A stretch of 23,509 nucleotides of DNA from CAVXFS01 sp049582805. Its GTDB lineage: Bacteria; Pseudomonadota; Gammaproteobacteria; Burkholderiales; Gallionellaceae. The stretch covers positions 1 to 23,509 of the forward strand of contig JBAUUR010000006.1 in NCBI GenBank assembly GCA_049582805.1. Reading direction: 5' to 3'. Under the pieces are notes generated by a model. The model did no database searches, was not told the origin of the DNA, and saw nothing but the letters and a program-made list of their open reading frames with translations. Positions 15,119 through 23,461 of this stretch are shown one piece after another; the first letter of the stretch is position 1; the number at the start of each line of letters is the position of its first letter. The translations under genes were made by a program, and so were the position numbers.

Positions 15119-16114
15119 ATGACATCCCGCGCGCGCCTTGTTATCGCCGCTCTCCTTATCCTCATCCTGGCCGTAGGCGGGCTTTTGCTTTGGGCGCCCG
15201 CCAGGCGGGTTTTGTTCGGCCCCCCCGTCGAGCCGCAGAACATCGTGGTCTCGGGCAATATCGAGGCGCATCAAAGCGTGCTGAGCTTCACCGGGATACA
15301 GGCGCCAATCTCCTGGCTTCCTTTTGACGAAGGCGAATATGTCAAGGCTGGCACGGAACTGGCACGGGTCGATGACCGATTTTATCGGCAACAGCTGCGA
15401 ATCGACAGCACGGCCATTGATGTCGCGCAGAAACAGGTCGCCGTGAATGAAAGTAATCTCGCTGCGGTTCAAAACACTGTCATCAGTGACCGACTCGATC
15501 TTGCCGAGAAAAAGCGGGACTATGTTCGTGACGAAGCTCAGCTGAAGCTCGGTGCCGTTTCCCGCCAAACTTACGACCTGACTTTCACCGCCGCAGCACA
15601 GGCAGCCGCCACACTGGCGCGCGACCAAGCCCTGGTGCGGGAGGCGCGTGACAATGTCGGCCTCGCCCGCGCCAGCCTTGCATCAGCCCAAGCCAGACTG
15701 GCTCTCGATCGGGTGACCCTGTCCTATACCGTATTGCAGGCCCCATTCAGTGGTGTGCTTGCGGTGCGCGAGGCCGAACTGGGCGAGCTGGCTGGCCCTG
15801 GAGTCGCCATCTTTACCCTGGATGACCTTGACCATGTCTGGCTGCGTGCCTATGCGAACGAGACGAATCTGAGCCAGATCCGCCTGGGCGAGCAGGTCGC
15901 TGTCGCCACGGACACCTATCCCGGCACGAACTATCACGGCCGCATCGGCTTTATCTCTTCAGAGGCCGAGTTCACCCCCAAAACGGTCGAAACCCACGCT
16001 GAACGGGTCACGCTGGTTTATCGACTCCGCATCGATATCGACAACCCGACGCATGAGTTGCTTCCAGGCATGCCCGCTCAAGCGACGATTGCGCTATTGC
16101 CGGCGGGAAAATGA
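15119..16114 (+). CDS. ybhG: HlyD-family membrane fusion protein, YbhG-like
   Basis: This is the periplasmic adaptor of an ABC exporter, linking the inner-membrane transporter to an outer-membrane channel. The 331-residue product has one N-terminal membrane anchor (LVIAALLILILAVGGLLLW, about residues 7-25). It then has a biotinyl/lipoyl-like half (VVSGNIEAHQS... LPFDEGEYVKAGTELARVDD), a long alpha-helical hairpin (about 100-200) and the second lipoyl half (LQAPFSGVLAVREAELGELAG). The C-terminal barrel contains GFISSEAEFTPKTVET, a stretch shared with E. coli YbhG. ATG 15119 follows GGGAG; a GTG at 15095 is possible. Its stop overlaps the next gene (ATGA). Confidence 0.9.
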   Translation: MTSRARLVIAALLILILAVGGLLLWAPARRVLFGPPVEPQNIVVSGNIEAHQSVLSFTGIQAPISWLPFDEGEYVKAGTELARVDDRFYRQQLRIDSTAIDVAQKQVAVNESNLAAVQNTVISDRLDLAEKKRDYVRDEAQLKLGAVSRQTYDLTFTAAAQAAATLARDQALVREARDNVGLARASLASAQARLALDRVTLSYTVLQAPFSGVLAVREAELGELAGPGVAIFTLDDLDHVWLRAYANETNLSQIRLGEQVAVATDTYPGTNYHGRIGFISSEAEFTPKTVETHAERVTLVYRLRIDIDNPTHELLPGMPAQATIALLPAGK

Positions 16115-17055
16115 ACACGGAGTCCAGCGAAGTTGCAGTGCGGGCGCGCGGGCTCAGCAAGAACTTCGGGGCGGTGCAAGCGGTACACAGCGTCAATTTT
16201 ACCGTTTCTCCGGGGGAAATCTTCGGCCTGGTCGGGCCTGATGGGGCAGGCAAGACCACCATCATGCGGATGCTCGCTGGCGTGCTGCGTCCCGATGCCG
16301 GGGATATCCTCGTCGACGGTGTGGATGTCGCCGCCGACCCGGAACGGGCCAAATTGCGCCTGAGCTACATGCCACAGCGCTTCGGACTCTATGAAGACCT
16401 CACTGTTGCCGAGAATATCTTTTTCTATGGCGAACTCTTCTCCGTGCCACGAAGCGAGCGCCTCGCACGCAGCCAGGAATTGCTGGAAGCCGCCGGACTT
16501 GTGGACTTCCAGCGCCGACTGGCGGGTCAACTTTCCGGCGGCATGAAACAGAAGCTCGGCCTGATCTGCGCCCTTATCCACACCCCTCGGGTGCTCCTGC
16601 TTGACGAGCCGACGACGGGGGTTGATCCGGTCTCCCGCCGCGACTTCTGGGCCATCCTCTACAACTTGCGCGAGAGCGGCGTCGCGATCGTGCTGTCCAC
16701 CGCCTACATGGATGAGGCTGAACGCTGCTCCCGTCTGGCGCTGCTGCACGCCGGCGAGATACGCCATTGCGATACGCCCACGCGCCTCAAGGAGGCGATG
16801 CCGGGCGTCCTGCTCGCCATCACATCAGCCGATCCGCGTTCCCTGCGCGAAGCACTCGCCGGCCAACCCGGCGTACTCGGCATCCTGCTGATGGGCGATC
16901 GCGTCCACGTGCGCGTTGACGATCCCGTACAGCGGATTCCTGAAATACGCGCGCTGCTCGCTGACCACGATGTGGAAGCGACGGACATCGCGCGCGCAGA
17001 GCCCGGGATTGAGGATGTGTTCGTCGCCTTGCTCGGCCAGGAAGGAACAGCATGA
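16111..17055 (+). CDS. ABC transporter ATPase, first of two (N-half of YbhF type)
   Basis: This is a cytoplasmic nucleotide-binding subunit. The 314-residue product has Walker A GPDGAGKTT (residues 42-50, K48), signature LSGGM (141-145), Walker B VLLLDEPTTGVDP and a C-terminal extension ending in EDVFVALLG, typical of the drug/Na+ export ATPases paired with ABC-2 permeases. The switch-loop histidine is missing: the motif reads STAYMDEAE where STH is usual, so one ATP site may hydrolyse poorly. In E. coli the equivalent YbhF carries two such domains in one chain; here they are separate genes. The start overlaps the ybhG-like stop by four bases. Confidence 0.93.
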   Translation: MNTESSEVAVRARGLSKNFGAVQAVHSVNFTVSPGEIFGLVGPDGAGKTTIMRMLAGVLRPDAGDILVDGVDVAADPERAKLRLSYMPQRFGLYEDLTVAENIFFYGELFSVPRSERLARSQELLEAAGLVDFQRRLAGQLSGGMKQKLGLICALIHTPRVLLLDEPTTGVDPVSRRDFWAILYNLRESGVAIVLSTAYMDEAERCSRLALLHAGEIRHCDTPTRLKEAMPGVLLAITSADPRSLREALAGQPGVLGILLMGDRVHVRVDDPVQRIPEIRALLADHDVEATDIARAEPGIEDVFVALLGQEGTA

Positions 17056-17131
17056 ACCAGCCGCCAATCTGCATCAGGACCGTCGGAAGCCTTGCAGGAC
17101 AGTCGGCGCGGAATCCATCATGGGGGCGGAT

Positions 17132-18085
17132 ATGAGTAACGCGACGCCAGTGATCTTCGCTCAAGGGCTGACCAAGCGTTTCCATGACTTCACCGCCGTG
17201 GATCACATCGATTTGACCATCGACAAGGGCGAAGTGGTCGGCTTCATCGGTCCAAACGGTGCCGGGAAATCGACCACCATCCGCATGCTGTGTGGTCTGC
17301 TGCGACCGAGCGAGGGGCAAGCATCGGTGGCTGGCTTCGACGTCGGGCGACAACCGGAGGCGGTGCGTGAACATATTGGCTACATGTCGCAGAAGTTCTC
17401 GCTCTATGGCGATCTGACAGTGCGCGAGAATCTGCGGTTTTTCGGCGGCATCTACCGCGTCCCGCGTCGCGACATCGGCGAGCGCATGGCCTTTGCGATT
17501 TCCATGGCCGGGCTGGAGGGGCGCGAGGATACACTGGTTCGCACGCTGGCCGGTGGCTGGAAACAGCGCCTGGCACTCGGCTGTGCCATCCTTCACCGTC
17601 CGCCCGTCCTCTTCCTCGACGAACCCACCTCGGGGGTCGAGCCTGAAGCCCGGCGGAAGTTCTGGGATCTCATCCACGAGTTGGCTGCGACCGGCGTTAC
17701 TACACTGGTCTCTACCCATTACATGGACGAGGCGGAATACTGCAACCGCATCGCCCTCATTGACCGTGGCAAACTCATCGCCCTTGGCAGCCCAAGGGAG
17801 TTGCGCAACCTCCAACTGGGCGGCGAACTGTTTGAGATCAGCTGCACCCCCCTTGGCGCCGCCCTCAGGGCCTTGACCGGTACCCCCGGCGTGGTCGAGG
17901 CGGCCATCTTCGGCGACAAGCTTCATGTTGTGCTTGGTATCGGTGGCCTGGGTGCCGCAGATCTTCCAGGTTTTCTTGGCAAGCGGGGAATCCACGCCGA
18001 GCCGGCTCACCGTGTGACACCGAGCCTGGAGGATGTCTTCGTCCAGCTCGTCTCCGGTGGCCGCGATGAAAGAGTCGTGTCGTGA
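17132..18085 (+). CDS. ABC transporter ATPase, second of two (C-half of YbhF type)
   Basis: This is the partner ATPase of the exporter. From ATG 17132 the product is 317 residues; ATG 17120 would add four residues (MGAD). It has Walker A GPNGAGKST, the altered signature LAGGWKQR, Walker B VLFLDEPTSGVEP and an intact switch loop STHYMDEAEYC. So it keeps the histidine missing in the first ATPase but deviates in the signature motif. A heterodimer with one good and one weak site is a reasonable inference. A 76-bp gap, which may be the remnant of a linker, separates it from the first ATPase gene. Its stop overlaps the next start (GTGA). Confidence 0.92.
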   Translation: MSNATPVIFAQGLTKRFHDFTAVDHIDLTIDKGEVVGFIGPNGAGKSTTIRMLCGLLRPSEGQASVAGFDVGRQPEAVREHIGYMSQKFSLYGDLTVRENLRFFGGIYRVPRRDIGERMAFAISMAGLEGREDTLVRTLAGGWKQRLALGCAILHRPPVLFLDEPTSGVEPEARRKFWDLIHELAATGVTTLVSTHYMDEAEYCNRIALIDRGKLIALGSPRELRNLQLGGELFEISCTPLGAALRALTGTPGVVEAAIFGDKLHVVLGIGGLGAADLPGFLGKRGIHAEPAHRVTPSLEDVFVQLVSGGRDERVVS

Positions 18086-19218
18086 ATGCCCGGCGGCTTT
18101 TTGCCCTGGCATTCAAAGAGACGCTGCAAGTCTGGCGGGATCCGCGCAGCCTCGCCATCGCACTGTTGATGCCGCTGATGCAGATGGCCATGCTCGGCTA
18201 TGGCGTCAGCCTCGACATCAAGCATGTGTCCCTGTGCGTCTACGATCAGGAGAACAGCCAGGAAAGCCGCTCCATTGTTGATAATTTCGCCTCGTCCGGC
18301 TGGTTCTCGGTCAGCCACAGGCTCGACCACGAGGCGGACATCCGCGATGCGATGGATCGTGGAGAGTGCAATGCCGCAATCGTCATTCCGGTCAGCTTTT
18401 CCCATACGCTCGCCACGACTGGAAACGCCCCGATACAGGCAATTTTTGACGCCACCGACGTCAACACAACCAACATCGCACTGGGCTACGCCCAAGGCAC
18501 GGTTGCGCAAGCCAACGCCCAGATTGCGGCACAATGGGCTGCCGCCCACGGCGTTCGTCCATCGCTGGTTGGCCAGATCGATCTCGAATTCAGCACCTGG
18601 TTCAATGAAACCCTGGATAGCCGCAACTTCATCGTCCCGGGAGTGGTTGCGGTGATTCTTGCTCTTGTTGGCGCCCAACTCACCTCGCTTACCATCTCGC
18701 GCGAATGGGAACGTGGAACGATGGAGCAGCTGATCTCGACCCCCGTTACCGCGCTCGAAGTCATGCTTGGCAAGCTCACCCCGTATTTCGTAATCGGCCT
18801 GATTGATGCCGGATTCTGCCTTGCCGTGGCTGTTTTCTGGTTCGACGTGCCTTTCAGGGGGAATGTCGGCACGCTTTTCGCCACCACGCTTCTTTTCCTT
18901 ATCGTCGTGCTGGGCATCGGCTATCTTATTTCCGTGCACATTCGCAGCCAACTCGGAGCGAGCCAGATCGCCCTTCTCGTTACCATGTTACCCACGACCT
19001 TGCTTTCCGGATACACCTTTCCGATCGACCAGATGCCAGCACCAATCCAGACCCTTTCGCTCATGGTCTATCCACGCTATTACGTGTCGATCCTGCGCGC
19101 GATCTTCCTCAAAGGCAGCAATCTTGCCGATTTGTGGATGCCACTTCTCGGCCTGTCTGTCTACGCCCTGATCATCATCTGGCTCGCCGCCCGGGCCTTT
19201 CGCAAGCGACTGGATTAG
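18082..19218 (+). CDS. ybhS: ABC-2 type permease, YbhS-like
   Basis: This is a membrane subunit of the exporter. The 378-residue product has one N-terminal membrane segment (LAIALLMPLMQMAMLGYG), a large periplasmic domain (about 45-180) and five C-terminal segments. Between the first of these come the ABC-2 coupling features ISREWERGTMEQLISTPV. The signature region near the end (LSGYTFPIDQMPAPIQ, YPRYYVSILRAIFLKG) is characteristic. The start is GTG 18082, overlapping the ATPase stop by four bases; this codon is preferred because the family N-terminus begins with NARRLFALAFKE. It pairs with the following permease. Confidence 0.93.
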   Translation: MNARRLFALAFKETLQVWRDPRSLAIALLMPLMQMAMLGYGVSLDIKHVSLCVYDQENSQESRSIVDNFASSGWFSVSHRLDHEADIRDAMDRGECNAAIVIPVSFSHTLATTGNAPIQAIFDATDVNTTNIALGYAQGTVAQANAQIAAQWAAAHGVRPSLVGQIDLEFSTWFNETLDSRNFIVPGVVAVILALVGAQLTSLTISREWERGTMEQLISTPVTALEVMLGKLTPYFVIGLIDAGFCLAVAVFWFDVPFRGNVGTLFATTLLFLIVVLGIGYLISVHIRSQLGASQIALLVTMLPTTLLSGYTFPIDQMPAPIQTLSLMVYPRYYVSILRAIFLKGSNLADLWMPLLGLSVYALIIIWLAARAFRKRLD

Positions 19219-19222
19219 CCTC

Positions 19223-20353
19223 ATGTTTGAACGTCTGTATGTGATGCTGATGAAGGAATTTCTCGAACTCAAGCGTGATCGCTGGGCGATGTTTCGGCTT
19301 ATCGTTCCGATGATCATCCAGATGCTGGTGTTTGGTTACGCAGCGACCTTCACCGTATATCATGTCCGAACCGCAATTCTGGATCTCGACCAGAGCCAGG
19401 CCAGCCGCAACCTGATTTCGCACTTCGTCGCCACCTCCCGTTTCGACATCGTCGATGTCGCCAAAACCCAGAGCGCGATCACACGCGACATTGACCACGA
19501 CCAGGCAGTCATCGCCATTGTTATCCATGCCGGATTTAATCGGGATTTGCAGAACGGGCGGAGCGCACCGCTACAAGTAATCGTAGATGGAACCAACTCG
19601 AACACAGCATTGATCGCGCTCGGCTATATCAGCCAGATCGTGGCTCAATTCTCGGCTGACCAGGCAAGCAGCGCATCTCCGTTTCGCGCGAATCCTACCG
19701 TTCCGCTAACCGGCATTTCGCTCCTGGCGCGTCCCTGGTTCAACGAGGGGCTCAATGAACGCTGGTTTTTTATCCCCGGCGTGATTGGCACGCTGACGCT
19801 GATGCAGGTGGTCAGCCTCACTGCATTCGCCATCGTGCGCGAGCGAGAAGTCGGTACACTCGAACAGATCATGGTCAGTCCGATCCGTCCCTTCGAGTTC
19901 ATTCTCGGCAAAACCGTGCCATTTTTTCTGATCGGACTCGGCGACATCGTCCTGGTGAGCTCATTCGGTATTCTCTGGTTCCACATCCCCTTCGTCGGAA
20001 GCCCGTGGGTCATGTTGCTGGGCGCATCTCTCTTTCTGCTGGCGACGCTCGGGATAGGACTGCTGCTGTCGACCTTCTCGCGAACCCAGCAACAGGCTTT
20101 CGCTCTCAACTTCTTTTTCGTCAACCCCCTCTTCATTCTCTCAGGCTTCGCTTTCCCGATTGCGTCCATGCCCAAGCTTTTGCAGTGGTTTACTGTCATC
20201 AATCCACTGCGTTATTTTCTGGTGGTCATTCGGGCGGTCTTCCTCAAGGGAGTGGGGTTGAGTGTACTCTGGCCAGAGCTTGCCGCGATGGCGCTGCTCG
20301 CCTTGGGGATGCTGACGATTAGCGTGCTGCGTTTCCGTAAATCGCTCGATTAG
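19223..20353 (+). CDS. ybhR: ABC-2 type permease, YbhR-like
   Basis: This is the second membrane subunit, 376 residues, homologous in layout to the previous gene: N-terminal segment (FRLIVPMIIQMLVFGYAA), periplasmic domain, then five membrane segments with VREREVGTLEQIMVSPIRP and LSGFAFPIASMPKLLQ. ATG 19223 lies four bases after the previous stop. In E. coli the YbhFSR exporter with YbhG has been linked to tolerance of certain drugs and to cation/proton exchange; the substrate here cannot be read from the sequence. This is the last gene of the five-gene operon. No clear intrinsic terminator follows. Confidence 0.93.
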   Translation: MFERLYVMLMKEFLELKRDRWAMFRLIVPMIIQMLVFGYAATFTVYHVRTAILDLDQSQASRNLISHFVATSRFDIVDVAKTQSAITRDIDHDQAVIAIVIHAGFNRDLQNGRSAPLQVIVDGTNSNTALIALGYISQIVAQFSADQASSASPFRANPTVPLTGISLLARPWFNEGLNERWFFIPGVIGTLTLMQVVSLTAFAIVREREVGTLEQIMVSPIRPFEFILGKTVPFFLIGLGDIVLVSSFGILWFHIPFVGSPWVMLLGASLFLLATLGIGLLLSTFSRTQQQAFALNFFFVNPLFILSGFAFPIASMPKLLQWFTVINPLRYFLVVIRAVFLKGVGLSVLWPELAAMALLALGMLTISVLRFRKSLD

Positions 20354-20685
20354 AGCACCGAGGGCGGCATTGTCAACTTAGCCGTATCCATCCGGAAATC
20401 CTCCGACCCGAGCGCATTTTGATGCAGCAGACGGATTTGGGACAACGCTTTGCCAAAGCTCGAAATTACGGTTGGGCAAAATTCGATAACCCCTGGCCGA
20501 TGCCCTGTGCCTCGCAATCTGGGAATGATCGTATACAGAACCAAAAATGCTTAAAATCGTTGCGCCTCCCATGATCTGATTGGCCTGCGATTACATTTGT
20601 ATAACAGGTTGCTGGTCATCGCACCCGTTAAGCGGAAACAAGGTACCAGTTGATTCATGCCCTGCTTCTGTTTGCCCTGAATGTT
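20354..20685. other. 332-bp spacer between convergent genes
   Basis: No convincing gene or terminator is visible. A minus-strand frame (20350-20544, 64 codons, ending in GSEDFRMDTAKLTMPPSVL) reads like protein in part but lacks a good start signal and overlaps the ybhR-like 3' end by four bases. It could be the remnant of a lost gene. The rest is AT-richer and without clear structure. Confidence 0.35.
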
Positions 20686-22752
20686 TCACATCGGTTCACG
20701 CATCATTTTCCCCACCGCTGGCAGCGCCCGTTCGACAGCTTCCAGGGGCAGGCGGGGACCCGCGGGGGATAACGCACTATAGGCAGCCATCGTTTCGGTG
20801 GGCAGGCGGCCAGTGATGCGCATGAGGTCAGAAAAGCGGATGCCTTGGCGGACGAGGAAGGCGACATAGGTATGCCAGAGCGCGAAAGGGCTTATCTCGG
20901 CTGGGCTGATGATGCCCGCATCGTGGGCGGCGCAGAGCAGCTCCGCATTGAGATCGTCCATCCCTATGGTATGGCCTTGAGCGTCAACGAGGAGCCGTCG
21001 GCCGGGCTGTGTCATACGATGAGCCAGGACTGCTGCCAGCGTTTCGTGGATGGGGACTTCCCGGACCGGCTCGCCAGCAATCCGTATCCGCCGCTGCAGG
21101 AGATCCACGTCGTCCAGGCTCAGAGCAAGCACTTCTTCCGGGCTGATGCCGCTCAGGAGCAGCAGCATGCCAAGCCGGCCGGCTTCGCTGCCTGTCTGAA
21201 GCAGAGCGGCCATCTCATCCTGACGCAGTTCCCGCGGGAGAGTAGGCTGCAAGGCGAGTAAGGCCTGATTGGGCGGGTCCAAGGCGCGAGTCGCCGGGGT
21301 AGGAAGGGGCAGGTACTCGGGTAGATTCGGCAACATCCCGGTCGACGTGACAGGTTGGCCGATGATAAATGCAGGCTGTGGCTCCGGGCGGTTGAACAGT
21401 TCGACGAACCACATGGCCAGCAAACCCAGCAGGAATGATCCCGCAACACTGATTGCGGCGTCGCGCGCATAGAAAGGGCGCCATGCTTGCAGGGGCGTGG
21501 TCGCGGCTTCGAGTATCTTGACCAAGGGCTTGCGCTCCATTTCGCTCGCCTCCAGCCTGATCTTGCGCTGAATGGCTGCCCGATACAGGGCCTGCAGCTG
21601 GGTCAGATCATCTTGCAGTGCTTTGTACCGGTCGAAGTTGGCAGTAAATTCACGCACCGTGTTATGAGCCTCGGCGTCCTGCTGTCGGAGGCGGTCAGCG
21701 GTCTCGCGTGCACTCGCCGCTTCCTGTTCTGCCTCGGCCACTGCGTTCTGCTTGCCCAGCACCCGCTGAGCTGTAATCTGCCCTTCCAGGTCTGCCAACT
21801 GAGCGCGTTTGGCCCGGAATACCGGGTCCATGGCGGTGAATGCGGGGGTCACCCCGCGGCCCATTTCCGCCAGATCCTGCCTCAGCTGAGAAGCGCGCTG
21901 CTCCATGTTCGCGAGGGTGGGATCATCCTTCGGTTGCAGCACATACTTGCCTGCGGCCACTGCGTCGCGCAATGAATGGAGCCGGCCTTCCGCGACTTCC
22001 ACGTTCTCGTTCGCCTTGTTCATCGAGGTGGAAAGCCCGGAAACGCTCGCCAGCACCTGATTCTCGCCACGCTCCGGAGAGACAATGTTGTAACGCATGC
22101 GAAACAATTCCGCTTCCTTCTGCTTCGCAGCCACTTCCGCCTCCAGCTTGGCAGCTTCGTCGCTGGCATTCACCAGGGCTTGGTGAGTTGTGTTGCCATA
22201 AGCGGTATCCAGATTCGCCTGAAAGACCAGGATCACGGTGTTTAACAGAGGTGCGAGTATCTCCGCGTGCCTGCCTATGACGGTCAGTTCAACCACGTCG
22301 GTGCCGCTGATAGGGGTAACCATTATCGCCGACTGTAGCCCGGATACCGGGTCGGGGCCGAGAGAGGACAGGTCGTAGTTTGGCTTGAGCCGCTCAATTG
22401 CCTGTTCGAGGACCGGACGGCTGGTCAACACCTCTACTTCAGTCAAAAAGGGCTTGGTGCCATCAGACACTTGATTGGCTTGTCCGTCTGCCGAAAAGAC
22501 GGTACTCGGGCTGGTAGCAATGGAAACGGGCGGGGGTGCAGATGATGCAGGAGTGATCTGCATACGCGCCAAGGCGCGATATTCGGCCGGACGAAGGAAT
22601 GTGTAACTCAGACTCAAGAGACAGGCCAAGCCGAAGACGCCGAGAAATGCAAGGAGCCGGCGGCGATTGGTGCGGGCCGTTGGCGACGGTATATGGGGTA
22701 GATAGCCCCGTTTCCAGGGACCTTGGGTGGCGGTGTTCTCAATGAGTGACAT
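20686..22752 (-). CDS. Wzz/GumC-type co-polymerase fused to a degenerate tyrosine-recombinase-like domain
   Basis: ATG 22752 is chosen because the Wzz-like part starts MSLIENTATQGPWKRG; upstream in-frame sequence is IS debris. The 688-residue product has membrane segment 1 at about residues 33-52 (LLAFLGVFGLACLLSLSYTF). A long periplasmic region with coiled coils (about 180-410) follows, typical of chain-length determinants that control exported polysaccharides. Membrane segment 2 is at about 431-450 (GSFLLGLLAMWFVELF) after a proline-containing stretch. The C-terminal 170 residues resemble a tyrosine-recombinase catalytic domain: LLLLSGISPEEVLALSLDDVD, VPIHETLAAVLAHR, SPFALWHTYVAFLVRQG, LMRITGR and MAAYSAL. 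The first arginine (TGLR) is replaced by S, and HxLRH reads FALWH; only a histidine and the tyrosine remain. In Wzc/BY-kinase proteins this cytoplasmic position holds a kinase. Enzymatic recombination is unlikely; a binding or regulatory role is inferred. Confidence 0.85.
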   Translation of the reverse strand: MSLIENTATQGPWKRGYLPHIPSPTARTNRRRLLAFLGVFGLACLLSLSYTFLRPAEYRALARMQITPASSAPPPVSIATSPSTVFSADGQANQVSDGTKPFLTEVEVLTSRPVLEQAIERLKPNYDLSSLGPDPVSGLQSAIMVTPISGTDVVELTVIGRHAEILAPLLNTVILVFQANLDTAYGNTTHQALVNASDEAAKLEAEVAAKQKEAELFRMRYNIVSPERGENQVLASVSGLSTSMNKANENVEVAEGRLHSLRDAVAAGKYVLQPKDDPTLANMEQRASQLRQDLAEMGRGVTPAFTAMDPVFRAKRAQLADLEGQITAQRVLGKQNAVAEAEQEAASARETADRLRQQDAEAHNTVREFTANFDRYKALQDDLTQLQALYRAAIQRKIRLEASEMERKPLVKILEAATTPLQAWRPFYARDAAISVAGSFLLGLLAMWFVELFNRPEPQPAFIIGQPVTSTGMLPNLPEYLPLPTPATRALDPPNQALLALQPTLPRELRQDEMAALLQTGSEAGRLGMLLLLSGISPEEVLALSLDDVDLLQRRIRIAGEPVREVPIHETLAAVLAHRMTQPGRRLLVDAQGHTIGMDDLNAELLCAAHDAGIISPAEISPFALWHTYVAFLVRQGIRFSDLMRITGRLPTETMAAYSALSPAGPRLPLEAVERALPAVGKMMREPM

Positions 22753-22794
22753 GGGTTTCTTCGTCTCCCTGACCCGGCGTGCGTGCGAATGCGC

Positions 22795-22823
22795 AGTATA
22801 GTCTTGACAATAGGGTCCGTCAC
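22795..22823 (-). promoter_or_regulatory. Candidate promoter of the Wzz fusion, half inside an IS end
   Basis: On the minus strand a -10 TATACT (22800-22795) is preceded at exactly 17 bp by GTGACG (22823-22818, four of six matches to TTGACA). The -35 lies in the terminal sequence of the ISL3 remnant and the -10 in flanking DNA. The predicted transcript would start about 35-40 bases before ATG 22752. No better pair was found in this gap. Confidence 0.4.
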
Positions 22824-23105
22824 TAAAATGTGCGGGTAAGTTTTGGCTCGGGCAGTTTCGCAAGTACATGATATAGCGCAAGTTAAACCATTGTAAATGT
22901 CCGGAAATCCTATGCCTTTTCTCGCGGTGACCTTGGCTTTGTTGTTCAGACCTTTGACAATACTGCTGGAAAACGTCTTTCGCGCCCGGAGATAATTGAG
23001 CAGAAGTTCGTGATGATTGCGGAAGTGCAAGCAAATTTCTTCAGTGGCCCAATCCGGGATTGTCATATGGCTTACGCGGGGAATGGTCCCCTTATCAAGC
23101 CCCAT
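22823..23105 (-). pseudogene. ISL3-family transposase remnant (C-terminal part)
   Basis: On the minus strand, one frame reads HHELLLNYLRARKTFSS then IVKGLNNKAKVTARK (to about 22917), the conserved C-terminal region of ISL3-family DDE transposases. After a frameshift, a second frame reads FRTFTMV, a TAA stop (22885-22883), then LALYHVLAKLPEPKLTRTF and the natural TAG stop at 22825-22823. The element is thus truncated at its 5' side, frameshifted and interrupted by a nonsense codon. A terminal inverted repeat probably begins at about 22813 (GGGTCCGTCACTAAAATGTG); the other end is missing. The catalytic core is not present. Confidence 0.85.
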
Positions 23106-23206
23106 GGTGTGGTCAGGGATGCCTAATCGCAGAAGGCCGGCGGGCGATGAGGCGTTTCAAATGCACATAGGGGTCGCATACCGACCGTCAACCAGCAAAA
23201 ATCAAC

Positions 23207-23406
23207 GGCTGCTTACAAGTGTTTCCCCTTGCCACCCACCTATCAAAGAACAGCAAGCCATCGCCGCCTGCCTCGACCAAGAAACCGCCCGGATCGACCA
23301 GTTCACCGCCAAGGTGGAAGCCGCCATCGAGGCTCTCACCAAAGACCGCCAGGCGCTGATCACCGCCGCCGTGACGGGCAAGAAGTACATTCCAATCGAG
23401 GTTTGA
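23207..23406 (+). pseudogene. 3' fragment of a type I restriction specificity gene (hsdS)
   Basis: The last about 60 codons of this frame encode PPIKEQQAIAACLDQETARI, then DQFTAKVEAAIEALTKDRQ, then ALITAAVTGKKYIPIEV before TGA 23404-23406. This is the characteristic C-terminal spacer helix of type I restriction-modification specificity subunits (HsdS). The target-recognition domains are absent, because the preceding sequence is unrelated and runs into the ISL3 remnant. No hsdM or hsdR lies in the window. It is a decayed remnant, not a functional specificity subunit. Confidence 0.85.
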
Positions 23407-23461
23407 GTCTGAAGGGGTGCGTTTTTAAGGATTTCAGGCAGCCGCTTTCGATCGGTTAAAA

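Noticed and set aside
16820..18112. Minus-strand open frame of 430 codons across both ABC ATPase genes
   Set aside because: It is antisense to two well-supported ATPase genes and has no family features.
20350..20544. Minus-strand 64-codon frame downstream of the ybhR-like gene
   Set aside because: Part of it reads like protein, but it lacks a start signal and any family match, so it is only mentioned as a possible remnant.
22753..23034. N-terminal extension of the Wzz fusion frame
   Set aside because: This in-frame stretch is the wrong frame of the ISL3 transposase remnant and its flank. The Wzz-like sequence begins at ATG 22752.
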